A program made the translations under genes and the position numbers. Positions 13,466-28,255 of a stretch of 64,000 nt of DNA are shown piece by piece. The notes below the pieces were generated by a model. It was given only the letters and a program-made list of their open reading frames with translations, made no database searches and was not told the DNA's origin. The DNA lies in the NCBI RefSeq assembly GCF_050948175.1, contig NW_027490110.1, positions 310,001 to 374,000 of the forward strand, read 5' to 3'. The DNA is from Xylocopa sonorina. Its lineage: Eukaryota > Arthropoda > Insecta > Hymenoptera > Apidae. The number at the start of each line of letters is the position of its first letter. Position 1 is the first letter of the stretch.

Positions 13466-14120
13466 ATGAAACATAGATATGAGATGCAATATCTCGTTTT
13501 AAGAAGCATCAGAAATCCAATGCTACGATACGTAGACATCTGCAAACGCTATTTCCTTGCAAGAAAGTGTCGCATTTACATTCATTTGAAGTGTAGACGA
13601 GGAATACATAACACTTCGCAAATCATATTATATCTTACCATGAAACATAGAAATGAGATGCGATATCGCGTTTTAAGAAGCATTAGAACTCTATTGCTAC
13701 GATACCTAGACATGTGCAAACGCTATTTCCTTGCAAGGAAGTGTCGCATTTACATTCATTTGAAGTGTAGACGAGGAATACATAACAATTCGCAAATCAT
13801 ATTATATCTTACCATGAAACATAGAAATGAGATGCGACATCGCGTTCTAAGAAGTATTAGAACACTACTGCTACGATAGGTAGACATTTGCAAACGCTAT
13901 TTCCTTGCAAGGAAGTGTCGCATTTACATTCATTTGAAGTGTAGACGAGGAGTACATAACACTCCGCAAATGATATTATATCTTAGCATGAAACATAGAA
14001 ATGAGATGCGATATCGCGTTTTAAGAATCATAAGAACTCTATTGCAACGATACGTAGACATCTGCAAACGCTATTTCCTTGCAAGGAAGTGTCGCATTTA
14101 CATTCATTTGAAGTGTAGAC
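13466..14120 (+). repeat. Five-monomer duplication, copy B (partial)
   Basis: It matches the preceding copy at an 870-bp offset until about 14120, where GGAATAGATAACACTCC marks entry into a different monomer type. The right breakpoint of the duplication therefore lies inside a monomer. Confidence 0.88.
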
Positions 14121-14792
14121 GAGGAATAGATAACACTCCGCAAATCATACTATATCTTACCATGAAACATAGAAATGAGATGCGATATCGCGTTTTAAGA
14201 ATCATAAGAACTCTATTGCAACGATACGTAGACATCTGCAAACGCTATTTCCTTGCAAAGTAGTGTCGCATTTACATTCATTTGAAGTGTAGACGAGGAG
14301 TACATAACACTCCGCAAATCGTATTATATCTTACCACGAAACATAGAAATGAGATGCGATATCGCGTTTTAAGAATCATAAGAACTCTATTGCTACGATA
14401 CGTAGACATCTGCTAACGCTATTTCCTTGCAAAGAAGAGTCGCATTTACATTCATTTGAAGTGTAGACGTTGAATACATAACACTTCGCAAATCATATTA
14501 TATCTTACCATGAAACATAGAAATGAGATGCGATATCGCATTTTAAGAATCATAAGAACTCTATTGCTACTATACGTAGACATCTGCAAACGCTATTTCC
14601 TTGCAAGGAAGTGTCGCATTTACATTCATTTGAAGTGTAGACGAGGAATAGATAACACTCCGCAAATCATACTATATCTTACCATGAAACATAGAAATGA
14701 GATGCGATATCGCGTTTTAAGAATCATAAGAACTCTATTGCAACGATACGTAGACATCTGCAAACGCTATTTCCTTGCAAAGTAGTGTCGCA
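14110..14792 (+). repeat. Three-monomer (522 bp) duplication
   Basis: The stretch with GGAATAGATAACACTCC, ATCATACTATATC, TTGCAACGATACG and GCAAAGTAGTG occurs at about 14110-14270 and again at about 14632-14792, exactly 522 bp apart. The AAGTAGTG variant supplies an in-frame TAG in both copies, showing that a stop was copied along with its monomer. Confidence 0.88.
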
Positions 14793-15901
14793 TTTACATT
14801 CATTTGAAGTGTAGACGAGGAATACATAACACTTCGCAAATCATATTATACCTTACCATGAAACATAGAAATGTAATGCGATATCGCCTTTTAAGAGTCA
14901 TAAGAACTCTATTGCTACTATACGTAGACATCTGCAAACGCTATTTCCTTGCAAAGAAGTGTCGCATTTACATTCATGTGAAGTGTAGACGAGGAATACA
15001 TAACACTTCGCAAATCATATTATACCTTACCATGAAACATAGAAATGTAATGCGATATCGCCTTTTAAGAAGCACCAGAAATCCATTGCTACGATACGTA
15101 GACATCTGCAAACGCTATTTCCTTGCAAGGAAGTGTCGCATTTACATTCATTTGAAGTGTAGACGAGGAATACATGACACTTCGCAAATCATATTATATC
15201 TTACCATGAAACATAGGTATGAGATGCAATATCTCGTTTTAAGAAGCATTTGAACTCTATTGCTTCGATTCGTAGACATCTGCAAACGCTATTTCCTTGC
15301 AAGAAAGTGTCGCATTTACATTCATTTGAAGTGTAGACGAGGAATACATAACACTTCGCAAATCATATTATATCTTACCATGAAACATAGAAATGAGATG
15401 CGATATCGCGTTTTAAGAAGTATTAGAACACTACTGCTACGATAGGTAGACATTTGCAAACGCTATTTCCTTGCAAGGAAGTGTCGCATTTACATTCATT
15501 TGAAGTGTAGACGAGGAGTACATAACACTCCGCAAATGATATTATATCTTACCATGAAACATAGAAATGAGATGCTATATCGCGTTTTAAGAATCATAAG
15601 AACTCTATTGCAACGATACGTAGACATCTGCAAACGCTATTTCCTTGCAAAAAAGTGTCGCATTTACATTCATTTGGTGTGTAGACGAGGAATACATAAC
15701 ACTTCGCAAATCATATTATATCTTACCATGAAACATAGAAATGAGATGCGATATCGCGTTTTATGAAGCATTAGAACTCTATTGCTACGATACGTAGACA
15801 TCTGCAAATGCTATTTCCTTGCAAGGAAGTGTCGCATTTACATTCATTTGAATCGTAGACGAGGAATGCATAACACTTCGCAATGAATATTATATCTTAT
15901 C

Positions 15902-18900
15902 ATGAAACATAGATATGAGATGCAATATCTCGTTTTAAGAAGCATTTGAACTCTATTGCTTCGATACGTAGACATCTGCAAACGCTATTTCCTTGCAAGG
16001 AAGTGTCGCATTTACATTCATTTGATTTGTAGACGAGGAATACATAACACTTCGCAAATAATATTATATCTTACCATGAAACATAGAAATGAGATGCGAT
16101 ATCGCGTTTTAAGAATCGTAAGAACTCTATTGCTTCGATACGTAGACATCTGCAAACGCTATTTCCTTGCAAGGAAGTGTCGCATTTACATTCATTTGAT
16201 TTGTAGACGAGGAATACATAACACTTCGCAAATAATATTATATCTTACCATGAAACATAGAAATGAGATGCGATATCGCGTTTTAAGAATCGTAAGAACT
16301 CTATTGCTACGATACGTAGACATCTGCAAACGCTATTTCCTTGCAAAGAAGTGTCGCATTTACCTTCATTTGAAGTGTAGACGAGGAATACATAACACTT
16401 CGCAAATCATATTATATCTTACCATGAAACATAGAAATGAGATGCGATATCGCGTTTTAAGAATCATAAGAACTCTATTGCTACGATACGTAGACATCTG
16501 CAAGCGCTATTTCCTTGCAAGGAAGTGTCGCATTTACATTCAGTTGATGTGTAGACGAGGAATACATAACACTTCTCAAATCATATTATGTCTTACCATG
16601 AAACATAGAAATGAGATGCGATATCGCGTTTTAAGAAGCATTAGAACTCTATTGCTACGATACGTAGACATCTGCAAACGCTATTTCCTTGCAAGGAAGT
16701 GTCGCATTTACATTCATTTGAAGTGTAGACGAGGAATACATGACACTTCGCAAATCATATTATATCTTATCATGAAACATAGAAATGAGATGCGATATCG
16801 CGTTTTAAGAAGCATTAGAACACTATTGCTACGATAGGTAGACATTTGCAAACGCTATTTCCTTGCAAGGAAGTGTCGCATTTACATTCAGTTGATGTGT
16901 AGACGAGGAATACATAACACTTCGCAAATCATATTATATCTTACCATGAAACATGGAAATGAGATGCGATATCGCGTTTTAAGAATCATAAGAACTCTAT
17001 TGCTACGATACGTAGACATCTGCAGACGCAATTTCCTAGCAAGGAAGTGTCGCATTTACATTCATTTGAAGTGTAGACGAGGAATACATGACACTTCGCA
17101 AATCATATTATATCTTACCATGAAACATAGAAATGAGATGCGATATCGCGTTTTAAGAATCATAAGAACTCTATTGCTACGATACGTAGACATCTGCAAA
17201 CGCTATTTCCTTGCAAGGAAGTGTCGCATTTACATTCATTTGAATCGTAGACGAGGAATGCATAGCACTTCGCAATGAATATTATATCTTATCATGAAAC
17301 ATAGATATGAGATGCAATATCTCGTTTTAAGAAGCATTTGAACTCTATTGCTTCGATACGTAGACATCTGCAAACGCTATTTCCTAGCAAGGAAGTGTCG
17401 CATTTACATTCATTTGATGTGTAGACGAGGAATACATAACACTTCGAAAATAATATTATATCTTACCATGAAACATAGAAATGAGATGCGATATCGCGTT
17501 TTAAGAATCATAAGAACTCTATTGCTACGATACGTAGACATCTGCAAACGCTATTTCCTTGCAAAGAAGTGTCGCATTTACATTCATTTGAAGTGTAGAC
17601 GAGGAATACATAACACTTCGCAAATCATATTATATCTTACCATGAAACATAGAAATGAGATGCGATATCGCGTTTTAAGAATCATAAGAACTCTATTGCT
17701 ACGATACGTAGACATCTGCAAGCGCTATTTCCTTGCAAGGAAGTGTCGCATTTACATTCAGTTGATGTGTAGACGAGGAATACATAACACTTCGCAAATC
17801 ATATTATATCATACCATGAAACATAGAAATGAGATGCGATATCGCGTTTTAAGAATCATAAGAACTCTATTGCTACGATACGTAGACATCTGCAAGCGCT
17901 ATTTCCTTGCAAGGAAGTGTCGCATTTACATTCAGTTGATGTGTAGACGAGGAATACATAACACTTCGCAAATCATATTATATCTTACCATGAAACATAG
18001 AAATGAGATGCGATATCGCGTTTTAAGAAGCATTAGAACACTATTGCTACGATAGGTAGACATTTGCAAACGCTATTTCCTTGCAAGGAAGTGTCGCATT
18101 TACATTCATTTGAAGTGTAGGCGAGGAATACATAACACTTCGCAAATCATATTATATCTTACCATGAAACATAGAAATGAGATGCGATATCGCGTTTTAA
18201 GAAGCATTAGAACTCTATTGCTACGATACCTAGACATCTGCAGACGCTATTTCCTAGCAAGGAAGTGTCGGATTTACATTCATTTGAAGTGTAGACGAGG
18301 AATACATAACACTTCACAAGTCATATTATATCTTACCATGAAACATAGAAATGAGATGCGATATCGCGTTTTAAGAAGCATTAGAACTCTATTGCTACGG
18401 TACGTAGACATCTGCAAACGCTATTTCCCTGCAAGGAAGTGTCGCATTTACATTCATTTGATGTGTAGACGAGGAATACATAACACTTCGCAAATCATAT
18501 TATATCTTACCATGAAACATAGAAATGAGATGCGACATCGCGTTTTAAGCATCATAAGAACTCTATTGCTACGATACGTAGACATCTGCAAACGCTATTT
18601 CCTAGCGAGAAAGTGTCGCATTCACATTCATTTGAAGTGTAGAAGAGGAAAACATAACACTTCGCAAATCATATTATATCTTACCATGAAACATAGAAAT
18701 GAGATGCGATATCGCGTTTTAAGAAGCATTAGAACTCTATTGCTACGATACGTAGAAATTTGCAAACGCTATTTCCTTGCAAGGAAGTGTCGCATTTACA
18801 TTCATTTGAAGTGTAGACGAGGAATATATAACACTTCGCAAATCATATTATATCTTACCATGAAACATAGAAATGAGATGCGATATCGCGTTTTAAGGAG

Positions 18901-20077
18901 CATTAGAACTCTATTGCTACGATACGTAGACATCTGCAAACGCTATTTCCTTGCAAAGAAGTGTCGCATTTACATTCATTTGATGTGTAGACGAGGAATA
19001 CATAACACTTCGCAAATCATATTATATCTTTCCATGAAACATAGAAATGAGATGCGATATCGCGTTTTAAGAATCATAAGAACTCTATTGCCACGATACG
19101 TAGACATCTGCAAACGCTATTTCCTTGCAAAGAAGTGTCGCATTTACATTCATTTGAATCGTAGACGAGGAATGCATAACACTTCACAATGAATATTATA
19201 TCTTATCATGAAACATAGATATGAGATGCAATATCTCGTTTTAAGAAGCATTTGAACTCTATTGCTTCGATACGTAGACATCTGCAAACGCTATTTCCTT
19301 GCAAGGAAGTGTCGCATTTACATTCAGTTGATGTGTAGACGAGGAATACATAACACTTCGCAAATAATATTATATCTTACCATGAAACATAGAAATGAGA
19401 TGCGATATCGCGTTTTAAGAATCATAAGAACTCTATTGCTACGATACGTAGACATCTGCAAACGCTATTTCCTTGCAAAGAAGTGTCGCATTTACATTCA
19501 TTTGATGTGTAGACGAGGAATACATAACACTTCGCAAATCATATTATATCTTACCATGAAACATAGAAATGAGATGCGATATCGCGTTTTAAGAATCATA
19601 AGAACTCTATTGCTACGATACGTAGACATCTGCAAACGCTATTTCCTTGCAAGGAAGTGTCGCATTTACATTCAGTTGATGTGTAGACGAGGAATACATA
19701 ACACTTCGCAAATCATATTATATCTTACCATGAAACATAGAAATGAGATGCGATATCGCGTTTTAAGAAGCATTAGAACTCTACTGCTACGATACGTAGA
19801 CATCTGCAAACGCTATTTCCTTGCAAGGAAGTGTCGCATTTACATTCATTTGAAGTGTAGACGAGGAATACATGACACTTCGCAAATCATATTATATCTT
19901 ATCATGAAACATAAAAATGAGATGCGATATCGCGTTTTAAGAAGCATTAGAACGCTATTGCTACGATAGGTAGACATTTGCAAACGCTATTTCCTTGCAA
20001 GGAAGTGTCGCATTTACATTCATTTGAAGTGTAGAAGAGGAATACATAACACTTCGCAAATCATATTATATCTTACC
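15902..20077 (+). repeat. Plainer block, 24 monomers
   Basis: Twenty-four monomers, mostly close to consensus. ATCATAAGAAC with GCAAAGAAG, and ACATTCAGTTGATG, are the main variants. Two adjacent near-identical copies share AATCGTAAGAAC (about 16,110 and 16,290). The CCTAGACATCTGCAGACGC subtype, abundant to the right, first appears near 18230. From here rightwards the array is more uniform than on the left. Confidence 0.8.
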
Positions 20078-20425
20078 ATGAAACACAGAAATGAGATGCG
20101 ATATCGCGTTTTAAGAAGCATTAGAACTCTATTGCTACGATACGTAGACATCTGCAAACGCTATTTCCTTGCAAGGAAGTGTCGCATTTACATTCATTTG
20201 AAGTGTAGACGAGGAATACATGACACTTCGCAAATCATATTATATCTTATCATGAAACATAGAAATGAGATGCGATATCGCGTTTCAAGAAGCATTAGAA
20301 CACTATTGCTACGATAGGTAGACATTTGCAAACGCTATTTCCTTGCAAGGAAGTGTCGCATTTACATTCATTTGAAGTGTAGACGAGGAATACATAACAC
20401 TTCGCAAATCATATTATATCTTACC

Positions 20426-21935
20426 ATGAAATATAGAAATGAGATGCGATATCGCGTTTTAAGAAGCATTAGAACTCTATTGCTACGATACCTAGACATC
20501 TGCAGACGCTATTTCCTAGCAAGGAAGTGTCGCATTTACATTCATTTGAAGTGTAGACGAGGAATACATAACACTTCGCAAGTCATATTATATCTTACCA
20601 TGAAACATAGGAATGAGATGCGATATCGCGTTTTAAGAAGCATTAGAACTCTATTGCTACGATACGTAGACATCTGCAAACGCTATTTCCTTGCAAGGAA
20701 GTGTCGCATTTACATTCATTTGAAGTGTAGACGAGGAATACATGACACTTCGCAAATCATATTATATCTTATCATGAAACATAGAAATGAGATGCGATAT
20801 CGCGTTTTAAGAAGCATTAGAACACTATTGCTACGATAGGTAGACATTTGCAAACGCTATTTCCTTGCAAGGAAGTGTCGCATTTACATTCAGTTCATGT
20901 GTAGACGAGGAATACATAGCACTTCGCAAATCATATTATATCTTACCATGAAACATAGAAATGAGATGCGATATCGCGTTTTAAGAAGCATTAGAACACT
21001 ATTGCTACGATAGGTAGACATTTGCAAACGCTATTTCCTTGCAAGGAAGTGTCGCATTTACATTCAGTTCATGTGTAGACGAGGAATACATAGCACTTCG
21101 CAAATCATATTATATCTTACCATGAAACATAGAAATGAGATGCGATATCGCGTTTTAAGAATCATAAGAACTCTATTGCTACGATACCTAGACATCTGCA
21201 GACGCTATTTCCTAGCAAGGAAGTGTCGCATTTACATTCATTTGAAGTGTAGACGAGGAATACATAACACTTCGCAAATCATTTTATACCTTACCATGAA
21301 ACATAGAAATGGGATGCGATCACGCGTTTTAAGAAGCATTAGAAATCTATTGCTACGATACGTAGGCATCTGCAAACGCTATTTCCTAGCGAGAAAGTGT
21401 CGCATTCACATTCATTTGAAGTGTAGAAGAGGAAAACATAACACTTCGCAAATCATATTATATCTTACCATGAAACATAGAAATGAGATGCGATATCGCG
21501 TTTTAAGAAGCATTAGAACTCTATTGCTACGATACGTAGAAATTTGCAAACGCTATTTCCTTGCAAGGAAGTGTCGCATTTACATTCATTTGAAGTGTAG
21601 ACGAGGAATATATAACACTTCGCAAATCATGTTATATCTTACCATGAAACATAGAAATGAGATGCGATATCGCGTTTTAAGGAGCATTAGAACTCTATTG
21701 CTACGATACCTAGACATCTGCAGACGCTATTTCCTAGCAAGGAAGTGTCGCATTTACATTCATTTGAAGTGTAGACGAGGAATACATAACACTTCGCAAG
21801 TCATATTATATCTTACCATGAAACATAGAAATGAGATGCGATATCGCGTTTTAAGAAGCATTAGAACTCTATTGCTACGATACGTAGACATCTCCAAACG
21901 CTATTTCCTTGCAAGGAAGTGTCGCATTTACATTC
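20426..21935 (+). repeat. 25-monomer-offset duplication, copy A
   Basis: This segment matches the sequence 4350 bp downstream. It runs from the ATGAAATATAG monomer through two successive TTCAGTTCATG monomers, the GGGATGCGATCACGC monomer and the ACGTAGAAATTTGC monomer, to the rare ACATCTCCAAACG monomer near 21890. The copies part company just after, where copy A has TTTGATGTG and copy B has TTTGAAGTG. Confidence 0.87.
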
Positions 21936-24775
21936 ATTTGATGTGTAGACGAGGAAAACATAACACTTCGCAAATCATATTATATCTTACCATGAAACAT
22001 AGAAATGAGATGCGATATCGCGTTTTAAGAATCATAAGAACTCTATTGCTACGATACGTAGACATCTGCAAACGCTATTTCCTTGCAAAGAAGTGTCGCA
22101 TTTACATTCATTTGAATCGTAGACGAGGAATGCATAACACTTCACAATGAATATTATATCTTATCATGAAACATAGATATGAGATGCAATATCTCGTTTT
22201 AAGAAGCATTTGAACTCTATTTCTTCGATACGTAGACATTTGCAAACGCTATTCCCTTGCAAAGAAGTGTCGCATTTACATTCATTTGAAGTGTAGACGA
22301 GGAATACATAACACTTCGCAAATCATATTATATCTTACCATGAAACATAGAAATGAGATGCGATATCGCGTTTTAAGAAGCATTAGAACTCTATTGCTAC
22401 GATACGTAGACATCTGCAAACGCTATTTCCTTGCAAGGAAGTGTCGCATTTACATTTATTTGAAGTGTAGACGAGGAATACATGACACTTCGCAAATCAT
22501 ATTATATCTTATCATGAAACATAGAAATGAGATGCGATATCGCGTTTTAAGAAGCATTAGAACGCTATTGCTACGATAGGTAGACATTTGCAAACGCTAT
22601 TTCCTTGCAAGGAAGTGTCGCATTTACATTCAGTTGATGTGTAGACGAGGAATACATAACACTTCGCAGATCATATTATATCTTACCATGAAACATAGAA
22701 ATGAGATGCGATATCGCGTTTTAAGAAGCATTAGAACGCTATTGCTACGATAGGTAGACATTTGCAAACGCTATTTCCTTGCAAGGAAGTGTCGCATTTA
22801 CATTCATTTGAAGTGTAGAAGAGGAATACATAACACTTCGCAAATCATATTATATCTTACCATGAAACACAGAAATGAGATGCGATATCGCGTTTTAAGA
22901 AGCATTAGAACTCTATTGCTACGATACGTAGACATCTGCAAACGCTATTTCCTTGCAAGGAAGTGTCGCATTTACATTCATTTGAAGTGTAGACGAGGAA
23001 TACATGACACTTCGCAAATCATATTATATCTTATCATGAAACATAGAAATGAGATGCGATATCGCGTTTCAAGAAGCATTAGAACACTATTGCTACGATA
23101 GGTAGACATTTGCAAACGCTATTTCCTTGCAAGGAAGTGTCGCATTTACATTCATTTGAAGTGTAGACGAGGAATACATAACACTTCGCAAATCATATTA
23201 TATCTTACCATGAAATATAGAAATGAGATGCGATATCGCGTTTTAAGAAGCATTAGAACTCTATTGCTACGATACCTAGACATCTGCAGACGCTATTTCC
23301 TAGCAAGGAAGTGTCGCATTTACATTCATTTGAAGTGTAGACGAGGAATACATAACACTTCGCAAGTCATATTATATCTTACCATGAAACATAGGAATGA
23401 GATGCGATATCGCGTTTTAAGAAGCATTAGAACTCTATTGCTGCGATACGTAGACATCTGCAAACGCTATTTCCTTGCAAGGAAGTGTCGCATTTACATT
23501 CATTTGAAGTGTAGACGAGGAATACATGACACTTCGCAAATCATATTATATCTTATCATGAAACATAGAAATGAGATGCGATATCGCATTTTAAGAAGCA
23601 TTAGAACACTATTGCTACGATAGGTAGACATTTGCAAACGCTATTTCCTTGCAAGGAAGTGTCGCATTTACATTCAGTTCATGTGTAGACGAGGAATACA
23701 TAGCACTTCGCAAATCATATTATATCTTACCATGAAACATAGAAATGAGATGCGATATCGCGTTTTAAGAATCATAAGAACTCTATTGCTACGATACGTA
23801 GACATCTGCAAACGCTATTTCCTTGCAAGGAAGTGTCGCATTCACATTCATTTGAAGTGTAGAAGAGGAAAACATAACACTTCGCAAATCATATTATATC
23901 TTACCATGAAACATAGAAATGAGATGCGATATCGCGTTTTAAGAAGCATTAGAACTCTATTGCTACGATACGTAGAAATTTGCAAACGCTATTTCCTTGC
24001 AAGGAAGTGTCGCATTTACATTCATTTGAAGTGTAGACGAGGAATACATAACACTTCGCAAATCATATTATATCTTACCATGAAACATAGAAATGAGATG
24101 CGATATCGCGTTTTAAGAAGCATTAGAACTCTATTGCTACGATACCTAGACATCTGCAGACGCTATTTCCTAGCAAGGAAGTGTCGCATTTACATTCATT
24201 TGAAGTGTAGACGAGGAATACATAACACTTCGGAAATCATATTATATCTTACCATGAAACATAGAAATGAGATGCGATATCGCGTTTTAAGAAGCATTAG
24301 AACTCTATTGCTACGATACGTAGACATTTGCAAACGCTATTTCCTTGCAAGGAAGTGTCGCATTTACATTCATTTGAAGTGTAGACTAGGAATACATAAC
24401 ACTTCGCAAATCATATTATATCTTACCATGAAACATAGAAATGGGATGCGATATCGCGTTTTAAGAAGCATTAGAACTCTATTGCTACGATACGTAGACA
24501 TCTGCAAACGCTATTTCCTTGCAAGGAAGTGTCGCATTTACATTCATTTGAAGTGTAGACGAGGAATACATGACACTTCGCAAATCATATTATATCTTAT
24601 CATGAAACATAGAAATGAGATGCGATATCGCGTTTCAAGAAGCATTAGAACACTATTGCTACGATATGTAGACATTTGCAAACGCTATTTCCTTGCAAGG
24701 AAGTGTCGCATTTACATTCATTTGAAGTGTAGACGAGGAATACATAACACTTCGCAAATCATATTATATCTTACC

Positions 24776-26285
24776 ATGAAATATAGAAATGAGATGCGAT
24801 ATCGCGTTTTAAGAAGCATTAGAACTCTATTGCTACGATACCTAGACATCTGCAGACGCTATTTCCTAGCAAGGAAGTGTCGCATTTACATTCATTTGAA
24901 GTGTAGACGAGGAATACATAACACTTCGCAAGTCATATTATATCTTACCATGAAACATAGGAATGAGATGCGATATCGCGTTTTAAGAAGCATTAGAACT
25001 CTATTGCTACGATACGTAGACATCTGCAAACGCTATTTCCTTGCAAGGAAGTGTCGCATTTACATTCATTTGAAGTGTAGACGAGGAATACATGACACTT
25101 CGCAAATCATATTATATCTTATCATGAAACATAGAAATGAGATGCGATATCGCGTTTTAAGAAGCATTAGAACACTATTGCTACGATAGGTAGACATTTG
25201 CAAACGCTATTTCCTTGCAAGGAAGTGTCGCATTTACATTCAGTTCATGTGTAGACGAGGAATACATAGCACTTCGCAAATCATATTATATCTTACCATG
25301 AAACATAGAAATGAGATGCGATATCGCGTTTTAAGAAGCATTAGAACACTATTGCTACGATAGGTAGACATTTGCAAACGCTATTTCCTTGCAAGGAAGT
25401 GTCGCATTTACATTCAGTTCATGTGTAGACGAGGAATACATAGCACTTCGCAAATCATATTATATCTTACCATGAAACATAGAAATGAGATGCGATATCG
25501 CGTTTTAAGAATCATAAGAACTCTATTGCTACGATACCTAGACATCTGCAGACGCTATTTCCTAGCAAGGAAGTGTCGCATTTACATTCATTTGAAGTGT
25601 AGACGAGGAATACATAACACTTCGCAAATCATTTTATACCTTACCATGAAACATAGAAATGGGATGCGATCACGCGTTTTAAGAAGCATTAGAAATCTAT
25701 TGCTACGATACGTAGGCATCTGCAAACGCTATTTCCTAGCGAGAAAGTGTCGCATTCACATTCATTTGAAGTGTAGAAGAGGAAAACATAACACTTCGCA
25801 AATCATATTATATCTTACCATGAAACATAGAAATGAGATGCGATATCGCGTTTTAAGAAGCATTAGAACTCTATTGCTACGATACGTAGAAATTTGCAAA
25901 CGCTATTTCCTTGCAAGGAAGTGTCGCATTTACATTCATTTGAAGTGTAGACGAGGAATATATAACACTTCGCAAATCATGTTATATCTCACCATGAAAC
26001 ATAGAAATGAGATGCGATATCGCGTTTTAAGGAGCATTAGAACTCTATTGCTACGATACCTAGACATCTGCAGACGCTATTTCCTAGCAAGGAAGTGTCG
26101 CATTTACATTCATTTGAAGTGTAGACGAGGAATACATAACACTTCGCAAGTCATATTATATCTTACCATGAAACATAGAAATGAGATGCGATATCGCATT
26201 TTAAGAAGCATTAGAACTCTATTGCTACGATACGTAGACATCTCCAAACGCTATTTCCTTGCAAGGAAGTGTCGCATTTACATTC
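24776..26285 (+). repeat. 25-monomer-offset duplication, copy B
   Basis: The counterpart of the segment starting at 20426, with the same order of rare markers including ACATCTCCAAACG near 26240. A small difference is CTCACCATG near 25990 where copy A has CTTACCATG. Confidence 0.87.
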
Positions 26286-26863
26286 ATTTGAAGTGTAGAC
26301 GAGGAATACATGACACTTCGCAAATCATATTATATCTTATCATGAAACATAGAAATGAGATGCGATATCGCGTTTCAAGAAGCATTAGAACACTATTGCT
26401 ACGATAGGTAGACATTTGCAAACGCTATTTCCTTGCAAGGAAGTGTCGCATTTACATTCATTTGAAGTGTAGACGAGGAATACATAACACTTCGCAAATC
26501 ATATTATATCTTACCATGAAACATAGAAATGAGATGCGATATCGCGTTTTAAGAATCATAAGAACTCTATTGCTACGATACGTAGACATCTGCAAACGCT
26601 ATTTCCTTGCAAGGAAGTGTCGCATTCACATTCATTTGAAGTGTAGAAGAGGAAAACATAACACTTCGCAAATCATATTATATCTTACCATGAAACATAG
26701 AAATGAGATGCGATATCGCGTTTTAAGAAGCATTAGAACTCTATTGCTACGATACGTAGAAATTTGCAAACGCTATTTCCTTGCAAGGAAGTGTCGCATT
26801 TACATTCATTTGAAGTGTAGACGAGGAATACATAACACTTCGCAAATCATATTATATCTTACC

Positions 26864-27037
26864 ATGAAACATAGAAATGAGATGCGATATCGCGTTTTAA
26901 GAAGCATTAGAACTCTATTGCTACGATACCTAGACATCTGCAGACGCTATTTCCTAGCAAGGAAGTGTCGCATTTACATTCATTTGAAGTGTAGACGAGG
27001 AATACATAACACTTCGCAAGTCATATTATATCTTACC
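26864..27037 (+). repeat. Subtype exemplar: CCTAGACATCTGCAGACGC monomer
   Basis: This subtype has CTACGATACCTAG, which breaks the CTACG-ATA-CGTAG dyad, and CTGCAGACGC, which creates a CTGCAG site at 26938-26943. TTCCTAGCAAGGAA replaces the 14-bp palindrome. It is first seen near 18230 and is then frequent to the right edge. In the right third it is often fused to the ATGCAATATCTCG left half in the marker monomers. Confidence 0.9.
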
Positions 27038-28255
27038 ATGAAACATAGAAATGAGATGCGATATCGCGTTTTAAGAAGCATTAGAACTCTACTGCTACGA
27101 TACGTAGACATCTGCAAACGCTATTTCCTTGCAAGGAAGTGTCGCATTTACATTCATTTGATGTGTAGACGAGGAATACATAACACTTCGCAAATCATAT
27201 TATATCTTACCATGAAACATAGAAATGAGATGCGATATCGCGTTTTAAGAATCATAAGAACTCTATTGCTACGATACGTAGACATCTGCAAACGCTATTT
27301 CCTTGTAAAGAAGTGTCGCATTTACATTCATTTGATGTGTAGACGAGGAATACATAACACTTCGCAAATCATATTATATCTTTCCATGAAACATAGAAAT
27401 GAGATGCGATATCGCGTTTTAAGAATCATAAGAACTCTATTGCTACGATACGTAGACATCTGCAAACGCTATTTCCTTGCAAAGAAGTGTCGCATTTACA
27501 TTCATTTGAAGTGTAGACGAAGAATACATGACACTTCGCAAATCATATTATATCTTGTCATGAAACATAGAAATGAGATGCGACATCGCGTTTTAAGAAG
27601 CATTAGAACACTATTGCTAGGATAGGTAGACATTTGCAAACGCTATTTCCTTGCAAGGAAGTGTCGCATTTACATTCAGTTCATGTGTAGACGAGGAATA
27701 CATAACACTTCGCAAATCATATTATATCTTACCATGAAACATAGAAATGAGGTGCGATATCGCGTTTTAAGAAGCATTAGAACTCTATACCTACGATACG
27801 TAGACATCTGCAAACGCTATTTCCTTGCAAGGAAGTGTCGCATTTACATTCATTTGAAGTGTAGACGAGGAATACATGACACTTCGCAAATCATATTATA
27901 TCTTATCATGAAACATAGAAATGAGAAGCGATATCGCGTTTTAAGAATCATAAGAACTCTATTGCTACGATACGTAGACATCTGCAAACGCTATTTCCTT
28001 GCAAGGAAGTGTCGCATTTACATTCATTTGAAGTGTAGACGAGGAATGCATAACACTTCACAATTAATATTATATCTTATCATGAAACATAGATATGAAA
28101 TGCAATATCTCGTTTTAAGAAGCATTAGAACTCTATTGCTACGATACCTAGACATCTGCAGACGCTATTTCCTAGCAAGGAAGTGTCGCATTTACATTCA
28201 TTTGAAGTGTAGACGAGGAATACATAACACTTCGCAAATCATTTTATATCTTACC

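Larger units (their letters stand above)
11552..15901 (+). repeat. Mixed block, 25 monomers, with short duplications
   Basis: These 25 monomers are mostly near-canonical, with recurring ATCATAAGAAC, TATTGCAACGATACG and TATACCTTACC variants. The block contains a five-monomer duplication (from about 12596) and a three-monomer duplication (from about 14110), plus in-frame stops private to this block (AAGTAGTG at about 14260 and 14782; GACGTTGAATAC near 14467). No long higher-order repeat is evident. Confidence 0.85.
20078..27385 (+). repeat. Interleaved higher-order repeats, 42 monomers
   Basis: Several segments recur at fixed register offsets. The rare ATGAAATATAG monomer lies at 20426, 23210 and 24776, offsets of 16 and 9 monomers. 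The run containing GCGATCACGCG and ACATCTCCAAACG recurs 4350 bp (25 monomers) apart. The AAGAGGAAAACATAAC and ACGTAGAAATTTGC pair recurs at about 23.8 and 26.6 kb (16 monomers). Since 16 + 9 = 25, the offsets fit two successive overlapping duplications. Confidence 0.88.
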